In this document: positions 20,896-34,700 of the stretch, piece by piece
Layout: the number at the start of each line of letters is the position of its first letter
How positions within the stretch are numbered: the first letter of the stretch is position 1
Program-made: the position numbers and the translations under genes
Notes under the pieces: model-generated
The model's database searches: none
The model's input: only the letters and a program-made list of their open reading frames with translations
What the model was told of the DNA's origin: nothing
Assembly: GCA_964030785.1 (NCBI GenBank)
Contig: OZ034971.1
Location: 13,423,079-13,487,078, forward strand
Direction: 5' to 3'
DNA from: Siderastrea siderea
Taxonomy: Eukaryota; Cnidaria; Anthozoa; Scleractinia; Rhizangiidae
DNA length: 64,000 nt

Positions 20896-22704
20896 ACAAC
20901 TCCTCAAACGATTTAATTTACCAAACGTCCAAGAAAAAACAAGCATAACCATAACAAAGCTAAAGCAACTAATTATCAAACAAGATTCGCAACACGTACT
21001 GTGAGGAGCAAAACGAATAAATTACCGAGTACGTGCTCCAAGCGCAAAATTCAAAAACGGATTTCCTTCCTCCAAGAAAAGACATAAACGAGAAATATAA
21101 CATCCAACAAAAATAACCACCAAACCCCAATTATAGCTTATTATTATTATTATTGTTACGCATGGCTGTTGATGAATACGAAAGTTGCGTGTTTTCGTCC
21201 TCCGCTTGACCATATGACGAATGATGAGTCATCCAAACGTAGTTAATAGAGGTGGCTTCACTCAAGACAACAGAGAAATGTCTTCCGGATGTTTTGACAA
21301 CGCTTATCTTGTAATTTATTAGCAATAACGAGAAATCAAACCAGTGCATAAAAATTGAACCAGCATACGATAACAACCTAAAAAAGGCCAGACTGATAAC
21401 ACCCCTAGAGCGAGTCTGTGCCGCTCATTAATGACAATAAACTTACACTTAAGCCCCTTTTTGGTGTATTCTATGATGATGAGATCACTTTTTGATTGTT
21501 TTAATACATCAGAGACATACGCAGTCAGTGAAATATTGCGTTGAAGTCTTTCACATATGTCAAGTCATGCTTCGCAGCATGGGGCAGATCTTTAGTATCT
21601 ATCATGAAGGGTTGCACGGTGCTGCGCTGTAAACTAGAAGAACTTAAAGACGGAAGTTGTCGTAGGCTAACTTTAAAATGTTTTGGGCTGATCGAATGAT
21701 GGCAATATTTTGCCAAGGTTTGACCGGTCCTCGTATCTGTTAGATGTGTAACTTTTCAAAAGACTTTGAAGGCACATGATTTCAAATGGGCGCAGCCATA
21801 AACTAAACTTTACCCACATACTATCTTTGTTTATGCACGTGGCCAGATTAAATCAAATTTTCTGAATCAAACGACGCCAACGTTATTTATATATGGCTAC
21901 CATATGAAGCAATTTCGTGGTCAAATGCATTGAATTGCGTAACACCGCAGTTTTTCAAGTTCTTTTGAAATGGAAACGAGTGTTGAATTCCATGCATTGT
22001 CAGTAACAGAGTTCGGAAGGCTAGTCCATTGTTTAAATATTTTCAATGGAAAATTAATAAGGAATTGGTTTTGAAAAAACGTTTGCGTGTTGGCCTTGAA
22101 AACAGGATTTACCTCTTGAGACGGGATGGGAGGGTGCTAGGGAAAGGAATCGTTATCATTTGTGTGAATAAAAGCACTTCAAGTTTAGTAACAAAAATGC
22201 TGAAACATTCCTTTACTGATATATGCACAACTAATTAAACAAAAATATTTATCGTGACGGAGTTGATATGCGTCACTAAACAAATCTGTTTTTAGTTCAA
22301 CCCTCGGGCTTGCACAGGCACTCAAAGAGCTCGATTTCGGGCAGTATCTATGGCTGATATCTGGCTGAAGCTAGAAATGGAATTCTGAAATCCATCCTTG
22401 CCTTAGTATAAATGAAGCTGTTTATTCGGAGAAAGCGAAACATTGACATTCTACCAGACAACCAGGACAATTCTTTTTTCGAAGCACTTCTTAGCCAAAC
22501 CTCCTTGCGATACCCGTGGTTTAGAGCGAACAAAGCCCACCGACGTGAGCCAATCAGTGTTCGCCTTATATGTCATGGCCGAATACACATGTACAAAACA
22601 TTTTAGACTTATATTATAAAGTACTAATGCTTATTTCACTGCAAAAGGGACAAAAACACGAGTGGCGTGGGTTCGTTTTTAAACCGTCTTAGAAACGTAC
22701 AAAA
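20896..22704. other. Upstream intergenic region of the ZIP gene
   Basis: No gene is supported. A short (TTA)n run lies near 21,140. A/T-rich TATATTATAAAGTAC at about 22,608 is about 95 bp before the ZIP start codon and could be a TATA-like site, but no transcript start can be fixed from sequence. A 63-codon minus-strand frame at 21,525-21,716 is not recognised. Confidence 0.4.
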
Positions 22705-25700
22705 ATGTTTTCTCTAAAAATCAGCATTCTTCTGTGCTTGAATTTGCTTTTTAGCGCATCAGTTTTTTCACACGAAAGTCGAAAGCACGACCATTACACA
22801 TTTAAAGGGCTACAAGAGGCCGTCAGCGGCGATTCGCTGATTTCTGAAGATCTACAGAGACTATTTAACAAGTTGCATTTCTTGGACTGCTCTGACAACA
22901 AATCCAAACCAGATTATCGAAAGGTAAAGTGAACATTGTATTGATACAAAAACCGCACAAACCTAAATATATTCCAAGCTGCGAAACTTTTTTACCACTC
23001 GGCTACAAAACTACATTGTTCCACGGCGTTAATAAAAGTTCAACGTGCTTCGTCGCAAATATATAATTGGAAAGAAAACCGAAGGACTGTAGATCGTAAA
23101 CATCATTGTCTAAGTTAACTGTTTACGATCATAGAAAGAGTAACTTCAGACGCGAAAGTCGACTCACTCGGCTGCCAATACGGAAACACGCGTTCTTCGT
23201 TATGTTTGATTTCGTTTTAACGCTTTGTTCTCTTTTGCAGTGTTTTACACCGACAGATCTACTAAACTTCGACGGATCTCCGCCGTCAAAAACGCTTAAT
23301 TCCACGGAATTTGCCGAGTTCAGTCCGGTGATTGTATATTGCATGTTGCCTGCGCGTGAAAAGAATTATGGTCAACAACCCTGCGTAGTTTATCCCAGGA
23401 ACCACAGCGAACTTTTCAACTCGTTTGCGAGGAATTTCAGTCACGGGGAACAGGGGATTACAGACGAAGCTTTAGACGGTATTCTCGAGCAGATAAACCA
23501 AACGATCGGGGAATTTTTAACTGAGAAGAAGGTAGATAAACTTGTTTATTGCTCTAAGTTGTATAAACGTACATGGGGAGGTTTTTGAGGGCATTTTTAT
23601 ACACACGTAAACTTTTCAAGAGCGTGAATGCCAAACATATTTGATCTTAAACTTTCTGAGAATATTTTGTCATGATTATTCAGCCATACTAGTATTGTTT
23701 GAACTCGAACGATAGCTCTTTTATCAATATATCTTATCTGTGGATCACATGACTTGCTTTCCAAGTCATTTTCCACACATTTGTTTGGAAAACTAATGAC
23801 CTATTATTAGATAGAGGTTGGTTTTCACCGGGTTTTCAGACCTTTAATATCAAACTCCATGTTATGGAGACCAATGCCGGATTATTAAATTCAAAAGAAA
23901 TACCGTGTATTGCAGAAAAAACAACCGAACAACGCTTCTACTGCAACAACTGCATGGATATTTAGGGTCATTTGGCTTCATTCAAAATGTGCGCCCTACA
24001 TATTTGATTGGAGCCATTGTACTAGACGCCCTAATATACTATATTTGTAAGTCTAATAAGAGTAATAAGGTCTTCCAAGGCGCCACTGTGTCACTACATT
24101 GCAATGCAAAATGGATCTAGATCTATTAAAAATATAAAAAAGCGTTCTCTGGTTTAAAAAGTTTAAGGGAAATATAAGCTTTCGGCTATTATACTATAGC
24201 CTTTAACGAATGTAAAAAGAAATGAAAGCGCATGATTGGAAATATATGCAAGGGAAGGTGTGAAAAGATTAAACACAAGAATACAATAGAAGTGTAAAAA
24301 AGCTAAAAATGGACAAAAACAGACAAAATAAGAATTACAATAAGATAGAGTATTGTCTTGGTAGCGGTTTGGAATTATTGTCTGCGCCGACAGTTTTGGC
24401 AGTGTGCCAGGATTCTAGTGTTCTTTTTAAACCAGAGAACGCTTTTTTATATTTTTAATATGTCTTATCCTGGTTACAGTTCAATTTTTAATCGGATCTA
24501 GATCTGTTGCCTAATTCAGTGCCAGCAAATGTCGCTGTTGTTTCAGTTTCCCGAACTTTTCACTAATTGTCTCTAAATCCTTAAAAATGATTGAGATAAG
24601 AATCATGGTTTTGAGTATTTGGTGTTCATATTCTTCACAGTTGATAAAAGAAACTGGTTATGAAGCTCAAAAGAATCCTTTGTTTTATATTTTTACTAGC
24701 CTTGACTGTGCACTAACAACAGTAGGGTCTGAATTTTGTATGAGCTACTAACCAATAGAAATGCTACTGTTAAGTTATACAGTCATAGTGCATGAAAAGA
24801 TAATGCATGGTTGGGGTGCTGTCAGCATAAATTGTGACACCTTTATTTTGACCTTTGAAACTTGCACAGATTCATTTATTAGTCTTTCTACTAACTAAAT
24901 ATGCGTTCACCGCCTTCCTGCAATTGCCGTCATCAGCAATGTCTGCAACAGGACATGTTTAGTGTTACCGGCAAATTTTAGTGGTAAAGTTTTTAGGAAC
25001 TTGTTAACTGTTGTTTTTAACCCTTGGATGGTCTTACTAAAAGAGTAGAAAAGCTAAGCCTATTACTGAAGGCTTGATTACCAGTTGCTTTACAGGAAAT
25101 GATCCAGGACTCACCCACTAAAAGCTACACCTACATTGTAGGTGAGCGGCGGAAATTGAGCCTACTATTCATGTAGACTATGAGAAGTCCCTCCTTCTGC
25201 CAGGGATAGTAGTGCAATGGTGGCAGTCTACATGCCCACATGTCTGCGTGTGCCCTACCCCCCAGGGGGGACTTCCTGAAGATTTAGGTGGGGGTGTGCA
25301 GTGCGCTTCTGGAAACCCTTACCCTATTTCAGACCAAAATATGTGTTTCCCTCCCCTATTTCAGACCTGACCCAAAATTTGATACCCTATTTCAGACCAG
25401 ACCCTAACCCTATTTCGTTTGCGTAAACATTTAAGAAGGGCTTCAAATTCCCAATGTTAATCAAACCTCAGTTCTTTGGAGAAGAGAATTAATAAAAAGA
25501 TAGCTACTTTTAAGAACCATACCAGATCCCATATCAGAGTGCACAAACCTCACCCTATTTCAGACCAAAATGGTAAAAATCTATACCCTATTTCAGACCA
25601 GAAAGGTTCAAAAACTAAAAACCTTGGGGGTGGCACATACCTAAAGTATATAGCTTATATAAGGGAGTACCCCCTCCCCCCCGGGTCCCGACCATCCCTG

Positions 25701-28700
25701 AGTAGAAAAAGGGACTGCTTTTTAATGGATCAAAACAGCTTAGTTTTACAGTACACATTCCCCATGCTTCAAGATAGAGGTAACCTATCCTCACATTGAT
25801 TGTCCCAGTGTTCATAGTGTGTTTGCTAGTGGCCAGTCCCAGCAGCTTACAATACTACATGCTTGTAGACTGCTATTTTGGCACCAGTTTCAAAGACATG
25901 CAATATTAGAGATTGCAAAATAGATTGAGAGTTATGCAAATTTAAAAGGGTATTAAGCAACCAGAAGAGTAATCTTTGGTTGTGACATTTTATTTTAAGA
26001 TAATATACTAGACAACTTGTGCTTTTAAAAACCCACACAATGTGTGCTTAATCTGTGCAACTCAGGTTACACTTTGTTGGCAAGTTTGTGTACTCATCTG
26101 TCTTGGTATACATGTATCATCGCAATCTTACCTCAAAAGTGTTTCATAAAATTAATAATTATTATACTGATCTTTAACAAATTTCATTTCACAACCTACC
26201 GCTAAAGAAAAAACAGCATCACATGAAAGTGCCACTCAGTAGCTTCATTTTTTTTTGTCACACTTTGCACATTTTAAGGTTTCCTCTACAGACTGAAAAG
26301 TTAAACCACCTTTTGCAGTATAAAAACAGCACCACATGTACAGTCCTGAAGGTACTGCTCAGTAGCTTTCATTTGAATGGCCACACTTTAGGATTTCATC
26401 CACAGGCTCAAAAAGCTTGAACACCTTGTACAGCATAATAAACAGCACTGTATAGGAACCTTCTGTGCAGTAGCTTTCAGTTTTGAATTGTCACAATTTT
26501 GGATGTCATTCCACCCTGTACTAGATACAAGATAATAAACAGTCTTATCAGCAGGTTTCACCCACAAACTCAGTAGTTAGGACTGCATTTATTTAACTGC
26601 ACTTAATATTTTTTCAATAATTATTGATATGTTAAGCAAATAATATATTACGGCATGGTAATGTTTTGAACCAAGTAATATTGAATAAGTTAATAAGAAA
26701 ATTCTTAAAAGACTTTTTTGTTAAACATATGGTTGGCACTGATTCTGTCTTGGAATCAGTGACTGTTGTTAATGGTTAATTACAATTAAAACAGATTTCT
26801 GATTTTTTTGAGCTTTTACCATCACCTAGGATATCTGAGGCTGGATTGAAAGGTTTGCAGACTGATGTGCCGTTTGCTAATGACTAAGAAACTTATTTTG
26901 TCGTTCAAGTTATAGAATATGGCCCCTTTGCCTTCTCTTGGGTGTGTAACATCAATGCCGTATTGTAAATATCAAAGGTCTGAGTGGATGCTGCTTTTCT
27001 TTTTCTAGTGTTTCTCAGCTGAGAGCATCATCAAAGAGATAAAAGAAGAGGAACACCACGAGGAAGAAGAGCATGGCGGAGAGCATCATGAAGAAGGGGA
27101 GAAGATTCTTGATCAACATGACTTTGAGAAAGCTTGTGCAAGCATCATCCTACATCTGGTGCAAGGATACTGTATTGAAGAAGGCCATGGGCATAATGAG
27201 TCGGAATCAGGGCTGCCTTCACAAGAGTTCTTCATCGATAATCTCTTTAATGGAAAAAGCCACCTATCTGAAGAAGACTTAGAGGAAATTGCTGAAAGTC
27301 TCAGTATTGGCAAACCCTCTAAAACCTCAGAGGTCTCATCATCGAGTGGAGGTCATGATGATCATAATCATAGGCGCCGCAGGTCAGTTGCATCAGCCTC
27401 AGCGGCATCTCATGCCCTTCATCGTCGTGCTGCTGATCCTCATGATCATGGTCATCAAACCAACGGCGGAAGTGGCACTGTAAGTTGTATTGGGGTGTTA
27501 CCGTTTATCAGGGCTTGACAGATCTTCTGTGCTGTCTGGTCATCTAAGACAAGTAGATTTCTAAGTCAGGGAAGTAACTTTTTCTACTCAGACAAGGCAA
27601 TGCTCGATGGACAAGGATTTGGGCAAATTATCTGTCCGTCAACTTACAATCAAGATTTCCGACTCTTGAATTACATCGCTCTGTAATTTGCTACATTATA
27701 CCTGTAAATGAAAGAATCAAGAGAGAAACATTACCTATCAAGCACCAAGAATAGGTTTCTTGTTAAAGCATGTCCCGTGCTTGATTTCCTCTTGAAATTA
27801 TCTTTTCATGTATATTGCTCATTTAATGGCTTTGAGAATGTTGGCTTGTGGCTCAGACAAGCAAACTTTCAGAGTTCAGCTTGGATTCAAGTTTTTGTTG
27901 CATCCTGCCAATGACCATCCATTCTCATCCTTTATCTTTAAGTAAGAATTTCTTAGTGAATTAAAGCACCATCAAAAATAACTTTCTGTACCAACACTGT
28001 GCCTCTAACTTTTCTTTTTTTCTTTTAGATAATTCATGTGCTTAATAATCACTAGTGCCAGTTTCTAAACATTCCCTGGGCACACATCCTCTACTTCTAA
28101 TTAACATGAGAGCGCTGCACCGGTATCGCAGAGGTCAGGGTTCGAATCCCGGCAAGCCTGATTTTTTTTTTTTATTTTTTTCAGGCTTTCTTTTCGCAAC
28201 TGCATAAGTTGCGTTAATAACTGCGAGGATCTTCTTTATATTTATTTCTTCATTCCGCAGTTCAAATATATGAAGTTCATATATTCATAATTTCATGACA
28301 ATTACTGTAAGGTACTAATAATTATTAAAAATTGTTTTGTTTTCAGTGTTATTCAGTGGAGGACATGCTGACAGTTTTTCACATTGATCACTCTGTTGGT
28401 GCTGATAGTTATGACTTCAAACAGCTTTGCCCTGCATTTATTCAACAAGCTAAAAGTGGAGCTTGCAAAGATCAGTCAAACAAAACAACAACTGACAAAG
28501 AAAAGGACATGGGAAAAAGTAATTAAAGATTAATAAATTTGAACATCAGTTGGGATTGCATGATTACTGACAGCTATTTCTGCATTATATACATACCAAC
28601 CACCTTTTAAGATGCTATCTTTTGACATGCAAGGTAGCAGACCTTAGTCTAAAATGTAAGCACGACTGATGTTGTCATGGTGAAACTTCTACTTTCGCGC

Positions 28701-31700
28701 AAACCCTCTATATTACATTGTAAAAACGGAGACAGTGTAATTACTTCTTGGTAAACCACTGTTTAAATCAGTCAAGCATGTAAATTGCACATCTGATTTG
28801 ACATTGCAAAGTTTTCACCAGCCACATATCTCATATGAAATAATAGCCACAGCGAGGAAGATACTTAACAAAAAATGGTAACATTACTAATGACCAATTT
28901 GGGTATTGTTCTATTACTAGTTTGGGGTTATGGCTTTGCCGCTGTGACAATAATTAGCATTACATCTCTGGTGGGGGTGGCCACTATTCCATTTGTTGGA
29001 AAGAAGATGTACAAGAAGATCTTGGCTCTGCTGGTGGCACTTGCCGTGGGAACACTTGCTGGAGACAGTTTACTTCATCTGATACCTCATGTAAGGACAG
29101 TTTAGCAAAATCATTTAATGAGTGTTGTGGAAGGTTTTGTTCATAGGTTATGAATTTTTCATTTTCTAGCATATACTGCACTTGTTATTTGTGTAGAACT
29201 CTAATTTGTGGTGAACTGTTATTTTTGTTTCATTTTGGTGGCCATTTCTTAACATTTCGCCATTTCAGTATGTATTTGGTAATGTCATTTAAGGTTTGGA
29301 TTGATTTTGCTCTTTCTTCCTGAAGTTTTTAATTATCTAAATATTTAGGGTACTCACATTAGAGAAAGCATTAAGTCTAACTTAAGTTCAACTTTGCCCC
29401 CACCCTCCTCCAAGATGAATACCCGTCCATTACAAACAGTTAGTGTTGTCCCTAGAACACTGCATCATCATTGCGCAGCATTTCAAGTAACTTTTTTTTT
29501 CTTGAAGGTATGTACGTGTATGTCCAACCAAGTCACCATTTTGTTTGAAGAAAACAAAAAATGCGGTTCACTTTATGTCAACATTAATTTCCTTTCATTA
29601 ATAGAAAGGCAACAGTTCACTTAACAATGTCAGTTCATCGCACCCTTGTAACAATTTAATGTGCTTTCAAGGTGGATTGTCAGAGTATGTCTGACCACAG
29701 TTAGGTTTTAATCAGAACACTGGAAAATTTTATGGGGTCACTCTCCAGTGACTGAATGTTATTTGGAGCTTTGGTATGTGTATTAAAGAGGATTGACAGC
29801 AATTTTTTTTCTTCATTTGATATGTTACCAGGCATTGGGTCTCCATGGACATGATGAAGCAGAGGCCGGTGGTGATAGTCATGACGATCATTCGGGAGAG
29901 AGTGCATTCATCTGGAAAGCTTTGGTTGTACTGGTTTCCATTTATGCCTTTTTCCTGTTTGAAACTTTGATGCACTTGGGACTAAAGAGCAAAGTTGGTG
30001 AACATGGAGGCCACAGTCACATTGATGTTGAGGTACAGTAAGTCAGATAAGGGATTTTTTTTTTAATAAACAAAATATGCTGTGGTCTCTTAACTTGAAG
30101 GGTCCACTGCAAACACGACTGAAAGATACTAAATTTGCTCCTTCTGCAGATGCACCCAATCTTCATCCATCTCCATCTCATTTTGTGCACCTCTTTTGGA
30201 TCTTTATCAGCCTAAATTACTAGCAGTCTCCCCTTCCACTCAAGCGCACTCAAATTAGAACAATGCTCACGTAAGCCTATGCAAAAATTGTGCTGGTGCG
30301 CTTGGTCGTGAGGACTCAATGCGTAGACTCTTCTTTCGTTTCCCCACCCGTGTGTCACATTTCATTTGCACCCTTTCGTGTTCTTTGTGTTCATCTCTGC
30401 TCATATTTTATGATCAGGTATGACAGGGCTGCCTATGACACAATCATTACGTTAGGTTGCTTCAACAGTGAGCTATTACTTCCATTGATACACCTTGGAA
30501 TAGAGATACAAAAATACCTGCTGCCAACCGTCCTGAGTTAATTGGAATTGTTCCAATTTTTGAGTTTCAAAACCTAAAAAAATTGGAACATTCTGATTTT
30601 CAAGATGTAAAAGACATTTTCTTTTGTAAAAATTTGGAACTGGGTTGTTAAAGATTGGTCTTGACTCTTCTAAATCATATTGTTTTGTGCAAAACATGTA
30701 GTGCTTGAGACCACTAAACAATGCCTGAAAATTCTAATGCTAAAACAGTACAGTACAGTACAGGCAATATTTTAACCCCCCCTGAGGGTCCGGGAGGGGG
30801 GTCCCTATTTCTCATTTTATAAGGTTGGCAGGTATGTACAAATGCAGCCTTTATAGAGCAAAGTATCTCATCCAAGAGCACAACAACTGGTTGCTGTGTT
30901 GTGTGTGTATGACCAGATCACTTTTTGTCACTTGACAAAACATTAAGGAAAACATTTAATTTTTCTTCTGGGACAGCTTCCTGGTCCTTCCAAGTCTGAA
31001 CATCACAAAGGGGCCCCTCCACTAGGGAACAGTGATGAAAAACCACCAATGGAAAATGGTGACATTGTTTTGACAAATGTGGTGAGTAAAAATTTTGACT
31101 GAAAAAATTTATTGGGGAAACTGAAAGATCTGGTTAACCAGTATAATGTAAAATGTCGCCTGGTGCCATCTTGCTTCTCCCAAATTTACCAGAGTGAGAT
31201 GGAAACCCCAACCATGGCACCACCAAAAGCAACTGAACACCGTGGCTACTAAGACATGGTTATACCTAAGTAACAAGACAATGACGACTAATTACATTGT
31301 TATGGTATTGCTTAATGAACTTGAAAACAAAACTACTTAAAATCGAGGTAAAGTTGAGGTTTTCAAGCAATCAGATGAGATTTTGCCCAGTTTGATCTGC
31401 AATGTAAAACTGTGAAGCAAAACCATGGCAAATGCACAGTTAATTTTGAACTGTTCTGAAGGTGTTTGTTATTTCTTTATCACAGTTATTTTAATTGCCT
31501 ACGCTGTCAATTAATTAAAAATGCCCAGTCATCAATTTTAGTATCTTATGTTCTAAACTAGGAGTGTAAACATAGTTTAATGATTATGATATTAATGCTG
31601 ATTTCAAAATATGTGGTAAAATTTGAAGATCTGTGTTCTTATATTTAATTATTAACTTCAATCTACTCCTTCTCCTCTAAAAATGTTGAAATCGTGCAAA

Positions 31701-34700
31701 TTAATTTTTATGTGATCTTCTGTTACTAAAGGATGGTCCCATGAGAAATAACTATATTGCCAGCCCTTCTTGTACATTTCATTCCCACTGTGTTTATGAA
31801 CATGTTTCCAGTACAGATACTGACGAGGGTGAATTTGAGGTAATGTTATTATTAATAATAAAATATTAAACATAAGCTTTAATAAATTAAATTTTTAATT
31901 AAAGTAACTGAGGAAACTTTGTGGTGGTGGTGGTAGTGCAAAGATTCATCTGTTATTATCAGTAGTTGTTAATCACATGTAACTTAGGTTAGGATTTTAA
32001 AGACAAATTTGAAAGTTTAAAAAGAAATCAGCATTGAAACATTGAAACCAACAACATTTAACAAGGCTGCTGACTTTGTATGAAATACTGGTAATTTGTA
32101 AGCTACAACAACTCTAATTCGTCAATCATAAGTCAGTTCAGAATATTCTTAACCTTAACAGTAACAAAAACATGGCTGAACCTCAGAATAGATGGGGTGA
32201 TTAATGGTAAATTTAAAACTTTGTGAGATAGCGAGACTTCATGGGCTTTTTCTCTATGAGCACAAGATTTTTTGAGTGCTTAGACCACAGGACTTCTTGC
32301 GGAAAAGTTTGATACTGTGAGATGTAAGCAATCACTAAAAACAAGACTGTAAGACCTGTGAAACTAATCTAAAATTTTGTGCAACCTGCATGTCTTGAAA
32401 GACCATTCACCACCCCCAATAGTTTGGTTAACAAAATTTATAAACAGCAATCAATGCAAAAAAAACACTCTTCAAATAAAGACAGACGGTTTCAAGTTTG
32501 AAAAACATGTTTAAGATGATCTACATCCATCTTCAGTTTGAATGCAAATTAGACCGCTAGTCGGTGTGATATAAATACAATGTACATAGAATATTAATTA
32601 CTAAATAACAACATGAATATAAATAACTGAAATACAATGGTGTTGAAAATGGATGAAGGTGAATGTAGAGCATTTGAAACATGGTTTTCAAACTTAAAAC
32701 CATGTCTTTATTTGAATATTATTTCTTGCCTGCTGTCATTTTGTAAATTTTGAATCAATACAAAGTAAATAAATGTGACTAAAATTTAACACATTCTTAT
32801 CAAAGATTGTTATTTATAGTAATAATAATTAAAATCAATCAACTGTTAAAATTTTTTAATAGTGTCAAAGATATAAATATTTTCAATAATATTAATTGAT
32901 AATACACCAGTGGAATGAAACTGTTAAGCTGCTTCCCCCAGGGCTATGCCAGAAGGAGCTTTCAAAATTGGCCTTCTGGCAGGTTCAACCAAGCCAGATT
33001 GGTTCTCAGGAGAATGGCCAGCCAAAACAGTACCTTGGTCCTCCAGGTTGGGAGTTTGGTACACTTGCAATCTTGGACAGAACTAGTTAAGATAAACGCA
33101 ATTATTAAAAACCGGACTAGGTATTAATATTGGATTTCTAGCATTTTGACTGGCTAAACGGAGCTAGGCTATCAGCTCATATACCTGCTGCGACCAAATA
33201 TGGTCAATGAACACTGAACAACAAAGTGAGCTGAAAGTTTTTTCCTCGCGAGCAACCCAGGGAGAAAAATGGCCGAGAAAAATCACTTGGCAGCGAATTT
33301 AAATCAAGCAGAAATTCTAACAGCGTCACCAGCAAGCATCACCAACAGCGTCGTCTAACACAAGTCAATATTGTTTGAAGAAACTGTGCAGAAATAGAAA
33401 TTTAAGTATTAAGCGTTGTGTTTACAATTTATTTCTTTCATCGATCGTCACGTCGATCATTGAAATGTGTGGTTCCAGAAAATATCCATACCCCCCCACG
33501 GATGGTCAATGGAAATTCCTAGGGGGTGGGGGGGCTAAAAGGTAGAAATTTCCGAGGGGTATGGGGGTGCTAACGCGAATAATTTTCCAGGGTTCTCCAC
33601 AAACGACGCGAAGTGTGCTAGACAAACGTACCTGAATTTTTTATTTGTAGCGCCATAAAATTTGAAACAGATGCCCTTTCCAAAAAGAAATTCAAGATGT
33701 TGGTCTCAAACGTCTTTTTCTTTGCTGAGAGATCGCGGTCATCCTTCGGAGGAAGCATAATTCACTTCATTTTCGCACGCTCTGCACGCGAGATAAATCA
33801 AGATGGCCGCCCGTAGCAAATTGGTACCCAGATCCCTAGGTCTCATCTCTACCGGAAGAAAACATAATTCTACACCGGAAGTTTATATTTTCTTTATTAA
33901 CTTTAACTGTCAATCCTCAGCAGATCTGTAAAATTTAAACGTGCAAAATTATACACAAAGCGAGCACTAAAAAGATTTAAAAACTCATGAACATTTTCAT
34001 CGAGAAGCCTTTTTCTTAGTACTTTTCTTGTGTCTGAGTTTATATGAAGTGTCACAAGATACCGCTGACTGAATAATGAAGGCGCATGTGTTAACGTGCG
34101 GTGTCGAACGTTCGAACACTCTACGATGTTTTTGACTTCATGGAAAGATTTAAACATTCTGCATTCAGCCATTTTGCCTTGTAAACTGCAGTACAATACA
34201 AGAAAGCAAAGAAAGAAAGCAAATTTATTTGTGGGAATGTTGTTATGGCTAAGTTGAAACTGAAAAAGGAAGTTGCCTGCCCGAAGTAATGTTGTTCGAT
34301 TGGAAACCACATCAGAGGTTTTCCAAGGGTTTTTGACAGGTAAACCACCTTGAAACAACTTTGAAATTGTCTTAGGACTTAGTTAAAGCGAGTATTTCCT
34401 TTATCTTTTCTCATTTGTGCGATTTTGTACGAATTTTGCGATTTGTGATGAATTATATGACAAGTTGCGATTTGAGGTCAATTATGCGAAATCGCGACAT
34501 AGCATAATATCAGAGGCCCTGTAATAAGCGAACAATGCTAAAAAATTGTTAAGGCTTGTAAAAAAAAGTGAAAAAAAAACTGGAAAATCCTGGGGGGTGG
34601 GGGGTCCACCACAGACCCTCTGGAATGGAAATTCCAGGGGGGTGGGGGGGGGGTTAAAACTGAACGACCATCCGTGGGGGGGATATGGATATTTTCTGGA

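Noticed and set aside
21525..21716. 63-codon minus-strand ORF upstream of the ZIP gene
   Set aside because: No motif, no splice context and no neighbour to support it.
28106..28170. Possible tRNA gene
   Set aside because: Only the T-arm/B-box half is present; no acceptor or anticodon stem can be drawn, so it is better called SINE-like.
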